Below are positions 1 to 11,248 of a stretch of DNA of 64,000 bases, piece after piece. Location of the stretch: the NCBI GenBank assembly GCA_021234155.1, contig JAJEKV010000004.1, positions 9,486,109 to 9,550,108 of the forward strand. The letters run 5' to 3'. This DNA is from Isoetes taiwanensis (lineage: Eukaryota; Streptophyta; Lycopodiopsida; Isoetales; Isoetaceae). The translations under genes and the position numbers were made by a program. The notes beneath the pieces were generated by a model, which saw only the letters and a program-made list of their open reading frames with translations, was not told where the DNA came from and ran no database searches. Positions within the stretch are counted from its first letter, which is position 1; each line of letters begins with the position of its first letter.

Positions 1-649
1 GAAATTTGGCGTCCGGTGATTTCAAATTTCAAATTTAGAGCCGTTAACGGGATCCGTATACGTTCATTTAAATTAAACTAAATTAAAAGTATTTAATTAG
101 CGTCTTTAGGGGATGAGGGTGACATATATCTAGTTGTACACCCATCTATTTAGCAAATTATCCACGTATTTAGCCACGTATTTTGCGCCCGCGAATTTAA
201 ATTCTATGACCCCTAACTTATATGTTGTAATTAACAATAGTTCTGTATGATGGGTGACCAAAAAGGTACGGAAACGTCCGATAAAGGATACATACGGGGG
301 AGACGTGATAAAATACGGGCAAACACGAGAATATATAAGTCATGAATTACAACATGGGAAACTAACGTCTATTAATGGGGCCATAGTAGTAGTAATTATT
401 ACGGTAACCAGCCCTAGAGGGTAGGGTAATAAGGTACTAAGGTAATAATAATTATTACTATAGCTTACGAGAGGACATCATACGGACGTCAGGATAACAG
501 GTAGGGGACAGATGGCAGCACACGCATACGAAACATAAGGAAGACAAGATAAGACAAGACTAGTAATAAAGATAGACGGTCGTAATAAAGAAGCGGGAAT
601 ATGGAAAGATTTCGTAACCCTAAGTAGTATATTAAGAAGAGGGTGAGTA
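1..649. other. AT-rich spacer without recognised gene
   Basis: No coding frame that I can support. The stretch is AT-rich, with short runs of AAATTTC/AAATTT near the left edge and ATTATTAC-type runs around 390-460. It leads into the Cys-rich frame at 650. Confidence 0.4.
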
Positions 650-1336
650 GTGAAGTCCCGTTCCCAAGCTATCCGAGCGTTCGAAGCCGGCGTTGCCATT
701 GAATTCTCCGAGTTCTCCGAGTTCTGCTCTCCGATTACAGTAAGGCGCCCGAGCCAGCAGCGCGATCAAGCCCCGGAACTCTTCATGGATAAGGGGAAAA
801 GGATTGTCAGGGGAGAAGAAGATGGGGATAGGAAGCGGGATAAGAAGCGGCCGAGATCAGGAGTACCTGGGAATCTCACTGTGCCATATAATCCGGACCT
901 TGAAGACTTGACTCCGTGGTGCATTTGCGACCCGGAGTGCCTCTGCCTTGATAAAGGTTTGGGATCGTGCATTAACTGTGGGCGCGTTCATTGTTTGCAC
1001 TGCGACCGAATCCACCATGCACAAGGGAGGAAGGATTCAGGGTATAGCCTTCAACTTTTGGATGTTCTGGGGGTTCTTTCCGACAAAAATGACACAGTCC
1101 GAAGACAGGATTTAGATCGGGTAATGCAGTGCTTCAATAGACTGCAAATGTATGGAGCCATACAAAAATAAAAGAGGTACCAGCATAGCCTTATGATTGC
1201 TGACTATGGTAAAATATGCATCTTTTGTGCCGAGAAAAACCCTGTAGATTTTCTATGTCAAGCGTACATGCACAGGAACCTGGAAAAGGTGACCAAGATC
1301 GGGGAGACATCAACAGACAAGAAACATAAGAAGTGA
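650..1336 (+). pseudogene. Cys-rich putative zinc-binding protein, one in-frame stop
   Basis: I do not recognise the family. One frame runs 228 codons and is broken only by a TAA at 1169-1171. The first part (173 residues) has a basic stretch at about residues 48-65, then a dense cysteine cluster at about 90-125 (CICDPECLC, CINC, CLHC, then HH). After the stop, the same frame carries another C-x2-C (CIFC, near 1220) before ending at TGA 1334-1336. The cysteine spacing suggests a zinc ribbon or treble-clef fold; that is inference. It could be an exon, a decayed gene, or a transposon-derived protein. There are no neighbours in the same orientation to help. The start at 650 is simply the first ATG, and codon 46 (785) is an alternative. 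Confidence 0.35.
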
Positions 1337-2210
1337 AAGGATAAGGAATGATACAGCAAGGAGGAGGCGGGAAGAAAGGGAGATGGAAGATGCCCGAGGG
1401 GGATAAGCTCAGGCGTAGTCTTAACATCTTTTTGTTCTAACACCTTTTTGTTTTTTCTAATAGTTATATGATCATCTGTTGTTTTAAATCAGTTATCTTT
1501 AGCTCTTGCTTTAAGTGCAATCTCGGCAACAGAATGGTTAGTAGGTAGCAGCCCACGGCTGATCAGGGAGAAAGGAGACATGTAAACTGAGGGAAAGGCA
1601 TGCATTAAGCATAGCTGAATGCTTGAAAATGTTATCAACGATGTATAGACACATATGTATTATCTCTGTTAAGAGAATTTTTGAATGAAGAAAATCTGAA
1701 GTAATATCTGTCGCTGGTAAAAATAGCTTCATCGTGTATTCTTAAAAATTGCATTAGTGATGAATTGATTCCGATCCATTATTATATCCCACGGAGACAA
1801 TGCACGAATATATATGGGGAATTACGGAAAATTATGGGAAATCATGGATTCTAACATAATAAAGACTACTGAAGGAGTATTGAGGGAGTATAATGCTGAT
1901 AAGATACACCAAGCGAATACATAAACAAGGTAGGAAAGCATCTCAGGCGACGCCGGGCTACATTGGGCAACAGAACAGAAAAGATAACATGCAAAAGTTA
2001 GAGAAAATGGACCATATTGTGAGAGATATCGACTCAGAACGAAAAGGGTGGCGAACACGTCAGAACCAAGGGAAACACAAGACGAGGGCCGATAGATAAG
2101 TGACAGGTAGGCAAGGGACAAGAATAATATGAACTGCAGAACAAGCTTCGTAAGGGTACAAGTAAGGCGGGACCGTTGAAAGTACATACAGAGAACAAAA
2201 GAAATACAGA
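1337..2210. other. Spacer, probably LINE 5' flank
   Basis: No coding sequence recognised. It may include the unannotated 5' end of the LINE downstream, whose left boundary I cannot fix. Confidence 0.3.
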
Positions 2211-2577
2211 GTAAAAGGCGGACGGGGCAAGCTACGGGACAGAGAGGCTATGCCTCCGCCGTACACCAGGATAGCGAGGGCTAGACCCACCAACTGGTAA
2301 CCCGGACCACCAAAACTCGTTAGCACTTGGAGAACGGCATATGACTTATTCAGCGGGGTATGAAGAATACCTCATTTACCGATATCTGTTAACACTGAGT
2401 AAAAGGTGGACGGGGGCAAGTTACGGGACAGTGAGGCCAAGCCTCCGCCGTACACCAGGATAGCGAGGGCTGGACCCACCAACTGGTAACCCGGACCACT
2501 AAAAACTCACTCACTATAATATCTGTGAACAACATATGACTTCCAGCGAGGTATGGAGAATACCTCAGATGACGAAA
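2211..2577 (+). repeat. Two tandem ~188-bp units at LINE 5' end
   Basis: Unit 1 (2211-2398) and unit 2 (2399 to about 2577) begin with a GTAAAAGG-type start. They share a long near-identical core (CCTCCGCCGTACACCAGGAT, then CCAACTGGTAACCCGGACCA) and a more diverged tail ending in GAATACCTC. They lie just upstream of LINE ORF1, the position where some LINEs keep tandem promoter monomers. That role is inferred from position only. Confidence 0.65.
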
Positions 2578-3077
2578 TTACAGACACTATGGATTGGGGA
2601 AATTATGGACAGGGGGGTTTTACCCCTCGCCACAGGCCAGGGGAGCGCGGGCACGGCCCCCCCTGGTTCCATGATTCCAGCCCACCAAAATGACACATAC
2701 ACAGAAATACAGAAATACAGAACTACAAAGATGCAGAAATACATTAGTACAGAAGTTCAGAACGGACGAAATACCAACGTAATCAATACAGTCAAGCATC
2801 CACCCAACTAATCAGTCTCGAAAGACCCAAAAGGATCAACCTTGGGCAACAGACGAAGGGAGTTGAACAATAATAAAAAGAGACGGGCGGAATTAATTAT
2901 GGCCTTTTGAATTTTGAATTTTGAAATTCAAATTAGAACGGTAATTAGGAATAAAAATACCATTTAGAAGCAGGAAATATATAGTCTTAGGGAGAGACGA
3001 CGGCTATCTTACAAGTGAGAGTCTAGCACGAGCGCACTGCCTAGAGCCACCACAGAGTTTTTCCGCGCAGAGTTCTC

Positions 3078-3907
3078 TTGCAAACGAGAGCTATGGCCGA
3101 CAGTATCAACAGCAGCCATCAGAGGAGATCGGATGCGGCAAGAGCCCCAGTGAGCCAACAGGACCTCAGGGACTTCCTGGCACAGATGGATAAGCGGCTA
3201 GAATCAAAGATCCCGAACCTGGATGCTCTCAACGCACTGGCTGAAACGTGCAACATCAACAAGATAGCCATCACTAGCATGGACGTGAGAGTAGGAGGGA
3301 TGGAGAAGTTGAACGAGGAAATGCAGCGCAGAATGGACGAGATCGAAGAAGAGAAAGCAAAGATCTTGCAAAGGTTGGTTGAATTAGAGAAATCAAATGT
3401 TGAGCTGGATGCATGGGAGTCATTTGATAGGATAAAGCCACATTTAATGGAATATGAGGAGCAAAATAAAATTATAAGCATGATGTTAGGCTAATTGGAA
3501 TAGCAGAGAGGCCTAACGAGGATATATATCGAGTTACTGCAGAAGTGATAGAGACGGTGTTCAAGGAACACAGGGGCGTCATCGTCAAAGCCCTCCGATC
3601 AGGCCAATGGAGGGGGAGATCGAGGCACATAAACTTGACATTGAGAGACATGGCAACCAAGGAAAGGATCCTGCGGATGGGATCCAGATTGAGAAATGGA
3701 ATCAAAGTACAGGAGTCCTTAACGGTGATGCAGAGACAGGGGCTAAACAGGGAATTGGCCAAAGCCAGCGAGCTGAACCAAGCAGGGATACAGGCGGGGG
3801 TCAAGAATGGCAAGGTCTACATACACAAGAGGGTAAGAGAGCAAGTGACTCAACCGCAAGAACGCATACCGGGTTCTGAGGGGATAGCAAAATCAACCGA
3901 AGCGTAA
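3078..3907 (+). pseudogene. LINE ORF1, L1-type (coiled coil plus RRM-like), frameshifted
   Basis: The first frame (3078-3494, 138 residues) has a heptad-rich segment (about residues 70-110, MEKLNEEMQRRMDEIEEE and following) typical of the ORF1p trimerisation coiled coil. After a frameshift near 3480-3500 the sequence continues to 3907. It has a RLIGIAERPNED stretch and then SRHINLTLRDMATKERIL, which resemble the RRM-like core of L1 ORF1p (IRIIGIPE..., followed by RHI and KEKIL). The C-terminal part ends with a KVYIHKR-type strand. ORF1p is a nucleic-acid chaperone that packages its own RNA. Many flowering-plant LINE ORF1s instead carry CCHC knuckles; none is seen here. Confidence 0.6.
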
Positions 3908-3946
3908 AAGGAAAACATACACCCCTTTGAAGTCTATACAACAAAA

Positions 3947-6900
3947 ATGGAGAACGATCACCGGGGAAGTAATCGAGAGTAATCACCAGAGAAGGGAACC
4001 GTAATCGAGCAATAGGAAGAAGCGGAAGCCGGGGAAACTAAGAGAGAAAGCAACACAAGCTGTGGTTCTGGAGGGCCAACCCCGACAATGAAAACCGTGG
4101 GGAGACCAAGGAGAAAAGCAATGGCACGTAAAACATGGAGACCCGGAAGGAGCAACCTCGGGGAAAAGACGCCGACATTATGGTAATCGAATTGTACCGC
4201 ACCCATGGGATGATGGAGAAAGATTCAGAAGGTGCCTACACCGCGACATAATATGCCCGACGGAGACATGGGAGCATAACGTTAAAAGGTCGCCAGAGGA
4301 GGAAGGATACCAGTTATTCACATGCCGGAAAGATGTGGATTTCAAGATAGGGAGGGGGAGGCAAGTGTCCGGCTTGTTATATAAAAAGAATAGTGTAGCT
4401 AACAATGCATATATGTTACATTCAGATATTAATAAAAGATATATGGTCTTGAATATCCAATTGAAAAACAAACAAGAGGTAATTCGATAATTACATATTA
4501 CCCGCCAAACAAAGTGATAAGCTAGAATTGCTTTGAACCGGGAGAAAATATAACGAAATGGAAGGAGCAGGGAGCAATGATTATAGTAGGAGATCTAAAT
4601 GCCGAACTGCACAGAAGCAGGCACAAAGCACACACGGACGGACGAAAGATGGTCGATAGTGTACGGCAAGCAAGGACACAGGAATGGCAGAGGGATACGT
4701 AAGATAAGACATGGAGGTCAATGCTAGAGGTGAATTATTGTTGGAAGTCCGCGACGCGGGGGATGATCATAGCTAATGGCGTGAAAAAATGGAGGGGATC
4801 AGGAGGTTTTACGAGCCAAAACACACATGGTAAGAGCATAGTAAATTATATAATTCTGAACGACCAAGCAGCGGAAAAGATAGAAGGGCTGATGCTACAA
4901 GAATGGCCGACTGGGAAAAGGGAAAGCCATAGACCGATCAAATTAACAATCAGACTGGATAGGAAGCCACAAAAAGATAGCACAGAAAGAAAGGATGATA
5001 AGAAAGACAGGGTGAGGATTCAATTCCAGGAGAAATACGCAGAAACCTTCATCCAAATGATTAAGGAGGAAATGGGAACATGGGACTGGGGAAAACACAA
5101 TGCGAGTGATAATGGAAACACCCTCAATGACATCATGGTAAGGGTAGCAACAGACGTGTTTGGGAAAAGGATCAAAACTAGGAAAAACAGGGCATTCAGA
5201 GCTTCAGTATGGTATGATGACGAGTGTAGAGAACACAAGAGGAAAACAAGAAGACACAGGGGAAAGGAGACATACCGGGAAGAAAAGGCAAAGATACATA
5301 AGATTTCTTCAAGAAGAAAAGATACAATAACCTGCTACAGCACCAATGGTATATGGGAAAATTGCTGAAAAAACAGCCCCGAAGATTTTGGAGGGGACTC
5401 AAAAACAAAGGAGGGAGCAGCAATATGAAAGCAAGGAATGAACAAGATGACATTGGAACCGAGAGATGGGAGAGTTACCTGGACAAATTATACAAGACGG
5501 GGGCACCTCCGGTACCAATACCAATACAGAAGGACCCGGACAAACCATGCTTCAACATGCTAGAAGTAATGCTAGCCCTAAACAGATGGCTAATCATAAA
5601 GCACCGGATCTATACTACCGACCGTGAGAACCGCTGAAGTGTCTTTGCCGAGACGTAAATTGGTAGACAAAGTTACGAGACATTTTCAATGGCATCATAC
5701 ATACAGGACTCCCCGCATGATGGACATACAATGTAGTCATACCTCTACATAAGGCGTGAAATAGAAAAGACCTGTGGAACTATAGGACGATAATGGTAAG
5801 CCTCGATTTTCGCCAAAATGGTTTGGAAAGATACTTGGATAACAAACTAAAAGAAATGGGCGTAAGAAGGAAATATGAGGGCACAAGGGCAAGTAGGTGG
5901 TTCAGACCGAGCACTCAACCACGCACCATCTCGTGACTCTTCGGATATTAATAGAACATAACAAAGTGTGGAAGGAAGGAAATAATAATGTTGCTTTGTA
6001 GATTTCGGAAAAAGCATTTGATACATCCGAGGAGAAGTCATTAAAAAGACTGATGGACATGCAAGCCCCGATAAATATGGTAGGATCGATCGCAAGACTA
6101 TACCACAAGGTGTATGCTAAGATGGAAAAGGAAGGACAGCCGATAATCTGTGACACCGATGTAAAGCAGGGCTGTCCGTTATCCCCAACTCTGTTTGGTA
6201 TATACATAGATGCACTACAGGGATACATAGCAGAACAGCAAGGGGACGAGTATGCCCCCACACTAGGAGACACGAAGGTACCGATAATGCTATATGCGGA
6301 TGATCTCAGTATGATGGCAACAAAAAACAAAGGGATGCACAGACTGCTCAAAATTCTAGAACAATTCTGTGAGGAGACAGGGCTGACCGTGAATCTAGCA
6401 AAAACTAAGATAGTCATCTTTGGACATAAGAACAGGCATAAACCTTTTAGATATAAAGAAAAAGAGATAGAGAAAGCAACAGAATACAGATATCTAGGTT
6501 ATGATGCGCATGGCACAGGGAAATGGGCAAAAGGAGCTAACGCCAGATTCCAATCAGCTATAGGAAGCTACTTTAACATGAAAAACTTCTGTAACAGAAG
6601 TAGAATAACTGATTGGGATATCAAATGTTACCTATTTAGTGCAGCGGTAGCCACCACTCAGTTGTACGGAGCAGAAGCATGGGGACCAGGTTTAACAAAA
6701 AGAAATTGGGAAAAGCAGGAAGGGATTCTTAGGCAATGGCACAGACAGGAATTCAGGGTAAGGACAAACACGCCGCTGACAATCATGGTCCTCGAAACAG
6801 GGCAAAAACCGATGGAGGTGAGAGCATGGGAGAGAACCATAAGGTACCTGCTGAGAGACAATGCAGGGGACTTACAAGGGAAACTGTCCAGCATTGCAAT

Positions 6901-7345
6901 CACCGAATCAGCAAAATCACACATCCTCGAAAGCACTGGATGGTTTAAAGAGGTGGCAACATGGACCGCATTGATGGGATTAAACCCGAAAGTGACCTAA
7001 TAGAAGAGGGGCAAGTGGAATGAGGGAGGGCGACATAGCGACAAGAGCATGGTCGCAAAGACACACACAGGACCCAAAACAGATCGCTCGCATAAGTTTT
7101 TAACCCGAACAACAAATAGGACACCGATATAACGGATAACGTATTGGGGAAAACAGAAGGGACATCCCGGTCGATTCGGGATGGGAAGTCATGATCTAAG
7201 AATCGAAAAAAAGATGTGTGGAGAGGGGTAGACAAGGAGGACAGGATATGCGTAATCTGTGGGACGGGGAGAATAGAGGATGAGAATCATATGATTAATG
7301 ACCGCCCGATCTACGAGACATCGTGGACAAATACGTAAATATAAG
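3947..7345 (+). pseudogene. LINE ORF2: AP endonuclease, reverse transcriptase, zinc-finger remnant
   Basis: Several broken frames are collinear with LINE ORF2. Endonuclease remnants include YYPPN (about 4497), IIVGDLNAE (4579) and, at 4840-4945, SIVNYIILND with SHRPI. The reverse transcriptase is best preserved at 6053-7000. It has QGCPLSPTLFGIYIDAL, then the catalytic MLYADDLSMMA (about 6290), then a TGLTVNLAKTKIV segment and the conserved LYGAEAWGP of the post-RT region. A C-terminal CVIC...EDENH near 7246-7290 is a degraded CCHC finger whose last Cys is missing. The protein would nick target DNA and copy the RNA from the nick. At least five frame breaks make this copy non-functional as read. 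Confidence 0.8.
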
Positions 7346-7717
7346 GTGGGGGGGAACCAAACCACGTGACCGATGACGATGACGGAATCATTACGGATCC
7401 GCAGACGCGATCCAAAGAATGACGACTGCACACAGAGAAGTACACAACGATTGAAAGAGGGCTTGTAATATGATCCGCACACAAAACGGGTCATATAGCC
7501 TCACACAAATTGCTCGCCTAAAAGTCGATTGATAACGACGCATCACCGCGACGCCCAAGAAGCCGAGGTAAAGCGGGATGCTGGTATTAAAAGAAAAAAA
7601 GTCAGCCTTCATAAAAGGCTACATTATAACAAATAATGATGTGCTAGTAGCACCCTTTTAGGGAGCTCGCCCATGCTACACAAGTCCAGGGGCCTTACGA
7701 CACAAGGGACATTAATG

Positions 7718-7745
7718 TATTCTATTCTATTCTATTCTATTCTAT
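7718..7745 (+). repeat. (ATTCT)n tail of LINE copy 1
   Basis: About five ATTCT units end the plus-strand LINE. The sequence switches abruptly to the minus-strand recombinase-like coding sequence at about 7746. Three other LINE 3' ends in the window carry the same pentanucleotide. Confidence 0.85.
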
Positions 7746-9400
7746 ATGCCTCGGTCGTCCTCTGTCCTGTAATCTGCATGCCTACACACTGTGGCACTCC
7801 AGCACGAGCCATCCTAGAAATAGCGGTAGTACGACCAGACTTACCAGTGAATTTTCCTTCAACACCAACTGTTTTAAGCATGTATTTCATCCGTCTAGCT
7901 AGCTTTCTTGCACTCACCTTGTGAACTGAATTATACCACACATTTCGTCTATGGTTCACTATCGCCTGCATAAAGCAAAATGTAGGCGTTGGAGTCCCAT
8001 CATCCTTAAGCTTTGGCTCAAGTAAATGCCTTAGCAGCTGTCTATAAGTCAACAGAACATCAGCCTCGTAGCACTTGCATGCCAACCTGAACTGCTCTTC
8101 TTGGTATAAATTCATGTTTGCATCGTAATTCTTGCTAGTCCGCTCATCGTATTCCAAATATTCACTGCCATTTTCTACTCCAACAGAAAAGTCTGACATA
8201 ACCAAATGCAACTCCTTTTGAGCACGGATTGCGAACCTGGATACACAGTAGTATAAAAATCCTGATCATAGAACATCAGAGTTAGTTAATTTTGAGAATG
8301 TCATAAAATGTAGAAGCTACTTTAACTACCTAAGCACCTAAAAAACTACTTAAAAATAAACTACTTAAACTACTTAACAACTTAAACTACTTAACAACTA
8401 CGTAATGAAGAATACAAGTTAAATATTTACCTCCTTTGAAGTCCCTTTGGATGATTGATCTGGTGATCGATGTTAGCCAGCAAAGCTAACTCATCAGCAT
8501 ATGGTATCTCATCGACCTTTTTTCGTTTCTTACAGACTCCAGAAGTTTTCCTCGACCTGCGCATTGATGCTATACAAGCCAAGCGCGCTCTCTCAAAGAT
8601 GGGGCTCTCTCTGATATCAAATGTGTATTGCTGCACACCAGTCTCAACAATAGTAAATTCTTGCTTCCTTCTGATAATGCTACCGAACTTTCTAAACATG
8701 TCCTGCAAACTGTAAACATAAAAGAAAGCATTAAAAGTAATATAGGAAATTAAAATTCAAGGAAATAAAGGAACAAGATAAACCGAACTTACGTTTCAGT
8801 AGGATAGAACTGTCCATTACATTTGGTCACTTGCAGCATAAATCTTTCAAGTTGCACAGCAAATTCTTTAAGGTCCATGTCCTCAATTTTCTTATCACAT
8901 GGAAGCCCTACAAACTCCCTCCAAAGATTAAATCTCTTCCTGGCCCATGCAATTTTATGGCAGATTTCCGCGCACCACCAGCATCTACTTCCTTCTGAAG
9001 GTCATCATCAATCTCTACAAATGGCACTCGAATTCCACCATTAAGGATAGTAGGATTTGCAGGCATTTCAAGTCTGTTGAACATTTTTGATTCTTCAGCA
9101 TGACACATGTATGCATCTATTTCCTCATCACCAAACGGGCCAACCATATCAGATTCAAAGTCTGATAGTCCCATGCTTGAAGACTCCTTTGCAACATAAT
9201 TACCAAATCCAGGGACTTCCCCTTCCTTCCTTTTGTTGCATGCATCATTCACATTCTGCTTACCTTTCTGGTTTGTTGACGTCTGCCTCCATCAAGAACA
9301 ACTTCTGCATTCACATTCAGCTCAAAAGTCGGCATGTCTCCCATCCCTAAAGACTCTAGCATGTGATAACTGGTTAATCTTGATAGATTAACTAATGTTA
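7732..9400 (-). pseudogene. Crypton/DUF3504-type tyrosine recombinase-like gene, 3' end cut by LINE
   Basis: Exons read on the minus strand. About 9252-8800: an acidic N-terminal part, then NLWREF...IEDMDLKEFAVQLERFMLQVTK, with a donor GTAAGT near 8792. 8708-8427: LQDMFRKFGSIIRRKQ, with acceptor TTTACAG and donor GGTAAATA. About 8240-7732: acceptor ATCCAG, then the catalytic-domain C-terminus with KSGRTTAISRMARAGVP and MQITGQRTTEAYR. This layout matches DUF3504/Crypton-type recombinases (N-terminal SAM-like helices, then a C-terminal catalytic core ending GHR...Y). The usual core His residues appear as Lys (KSGR) and Gln (TGQR), so recombinase activity is doubtful. A frame change near 8960 is unexplained. 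Homology stops at the LINE tail. It could be a mobile Crypton or a host gene derived from one. Confidence 0.6.
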
Positions 9401-11248
9401 AGCTAATACAAGCATAAACAAACAGGAAATGATCTTAGGTATCCATTCCCACCTCCAGACGATGTAAGAACAACCTAAAAGACATGAAACATACACTTAG
9501 AAGATTATAACAAGCTGCTCTTCAAGAAAACACAAGGTTACCTTCAAGAAAACCACAGGATCCAGAATACTTGATGCACTGGAACATGCAAAGCTTGAGC
9601 CACGACCTTTAGCCAAGATCTTCAGCAAATCTTCTTTACAAAACGAAATCTCCAAAATCGCAACCGCGTGCATATCTTAGCGCTGATGGCAACTAGCGAC
9701 GGAGCGCCACCATTCCGGATGTTCTGATGACCACTAGCGAAGGAGCGCCAGCATTTCGGCCATAGCCGAGGCGCAGAAAGAGAACGAAGAAATGAAAAAA
9801 AAAATGGTTATATCCGCCACGTCAGAATTGTAGAGACCCAACCTTTACGTTGCAAGAATGTCCCTTTAGGGGACATTCCGGCGTGGAAGCCACGGCGACG
9901 TGCGTCAGCGCGGATTCACCCATTGATTCTTCTTTCCTACCGTTTCTCTGATCTTGATCCTTGCCGCGGTCCTGCTCATTGTTTGTTGAATCACAAACTT
10001 CTGCATTCTCTTTCTTTGCATATCAGACATCACCACTATAATAACTTGACACGTCACGCCCATCTACTTTTTTCTATTCGACTACTTCCTCTTCACTTGT
10101 GTCATTCAAAATTGCAATCAAGCTGCTATGTCTCTGCAAACATCTCTTGATAGCTATTAGGGTTCAATAAGCTTTCTAGATGATTAAAATGTAACTTTTC
10201 AGGCTATTATATACAGGCCACATAATATGTTCTAACCTTTTTTCGGGCGGTGATTAAAGCATTAATCATTAGCTTTTGCCCAAAGTATTTTTTGACACAT
10301 TAACCTTTATATCTCTTACCCCTAAGACTGGAAAATAAGACCAACATTACTAATATACACTCCATTAAATATTGCCACACAGTCTAGTTTATACCTTCAA
10401 AAATTCTTTAAACCATTGGCCATTAACTTGGCTTTAAGGGATTCTAATCACTACTAGTTAACTTATTCCTCAAAAATTCCTTTAGTAAGAGAAAATATGA
10501 CAACACATGTTATTCTAATATGTCTTATTTGAATATTGATCAATAGGATACTAGAAAATATTGAAGAATTAAAGCAACATCACTAACAGAGAATGTACCC
10601 TGGACGAGGCCCAAGTATTAATTTAAGGCCCCTCGAAACCCAGTTTTTTCATGATTACGGTCCAATTGTCTATTGGAAAGAACTTCATACTAGAATAATG
10701 TAGGTGAAACGTATTAGTATATTAAGGCATCCGGACACAAGGCATGTTCAAGAATGTCCTTAACACCATTCAAACTAACACAAATACATTATTACGCAAG
10801 TGATACATTATCAAACGTCAAACCTTAATAATTGAACCTTGACAGGTTTGGAATCAAAGAAATGTTTGCCAGGCCAAGTGGTGATACATGATCAAACGTT
10901 AAACTTTAATAATGGGTTCAACCCTAACAATTTGGAATCAAAGAAATGTTCGGGGCGGCTGCAATAAATATATTTGTTGTATAATGTAATGATGACCACA
11001 GCCACAATTCTATAATATGTTAGGGATAAGATGATTATTATTAACATAACTGTGTTAGGGGTAAGATGATTAACATAAATAGATAGATAGTAGTTTTAAA
11101 TGCATAATGTTCTAGAACTGGACATTCACCTAGGGAACATGCTTTACATACGCTATGCTTAGAACATGGTTGTAAAAAAAAATCATTTGAACTAAAAAAA
11201 TTGGATGAAAAGAATATTGAATGAAATAATGGTGTAGAATAGGGTATG
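9401..11248. other. Spacer with two short tandem duplications
   Basis: No gene recognised. Two imperfect copies of an ACTAGCGAnGGAGCGCCA segment lie at about 9690-9757, upstream of the recombinase-like gene. A roughly 70-bp duplication (10800-10870 and 10881-10953) shares GTGATACAT, ATCAAACGT and TTTGGAATCAAAGAAATGTT with an 81-bp offset. Confidence 0.5.

Larger units (their letters stand above)
2211..7745 (+). mobile_element. LINE copy 1 (APE/RT non-LTR retrotransposon)
   Basis: Order on the plus strand: tandem 5' units, ORF1 with coiled coil and RNA-binding-like domain, ORF2 with AP-endonuclease remnants, reverse transcriptase and a C-terminal zinc-finger remnant, a short 3' UTR, and an (ATTCT)n tail. 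The 3' UTR ends in GGGACATTAATG before the tail. This matches the 3' end of the LINE at 14.9-16.6 kb (GTGGACATTAAAAAA plus tail), so the two are related. Frameshifts break both ORFs, so this copy is dead as read. The 5' boundary is uncertain; 2211 is where the first internal repeat starts. Confidence 0.8.
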
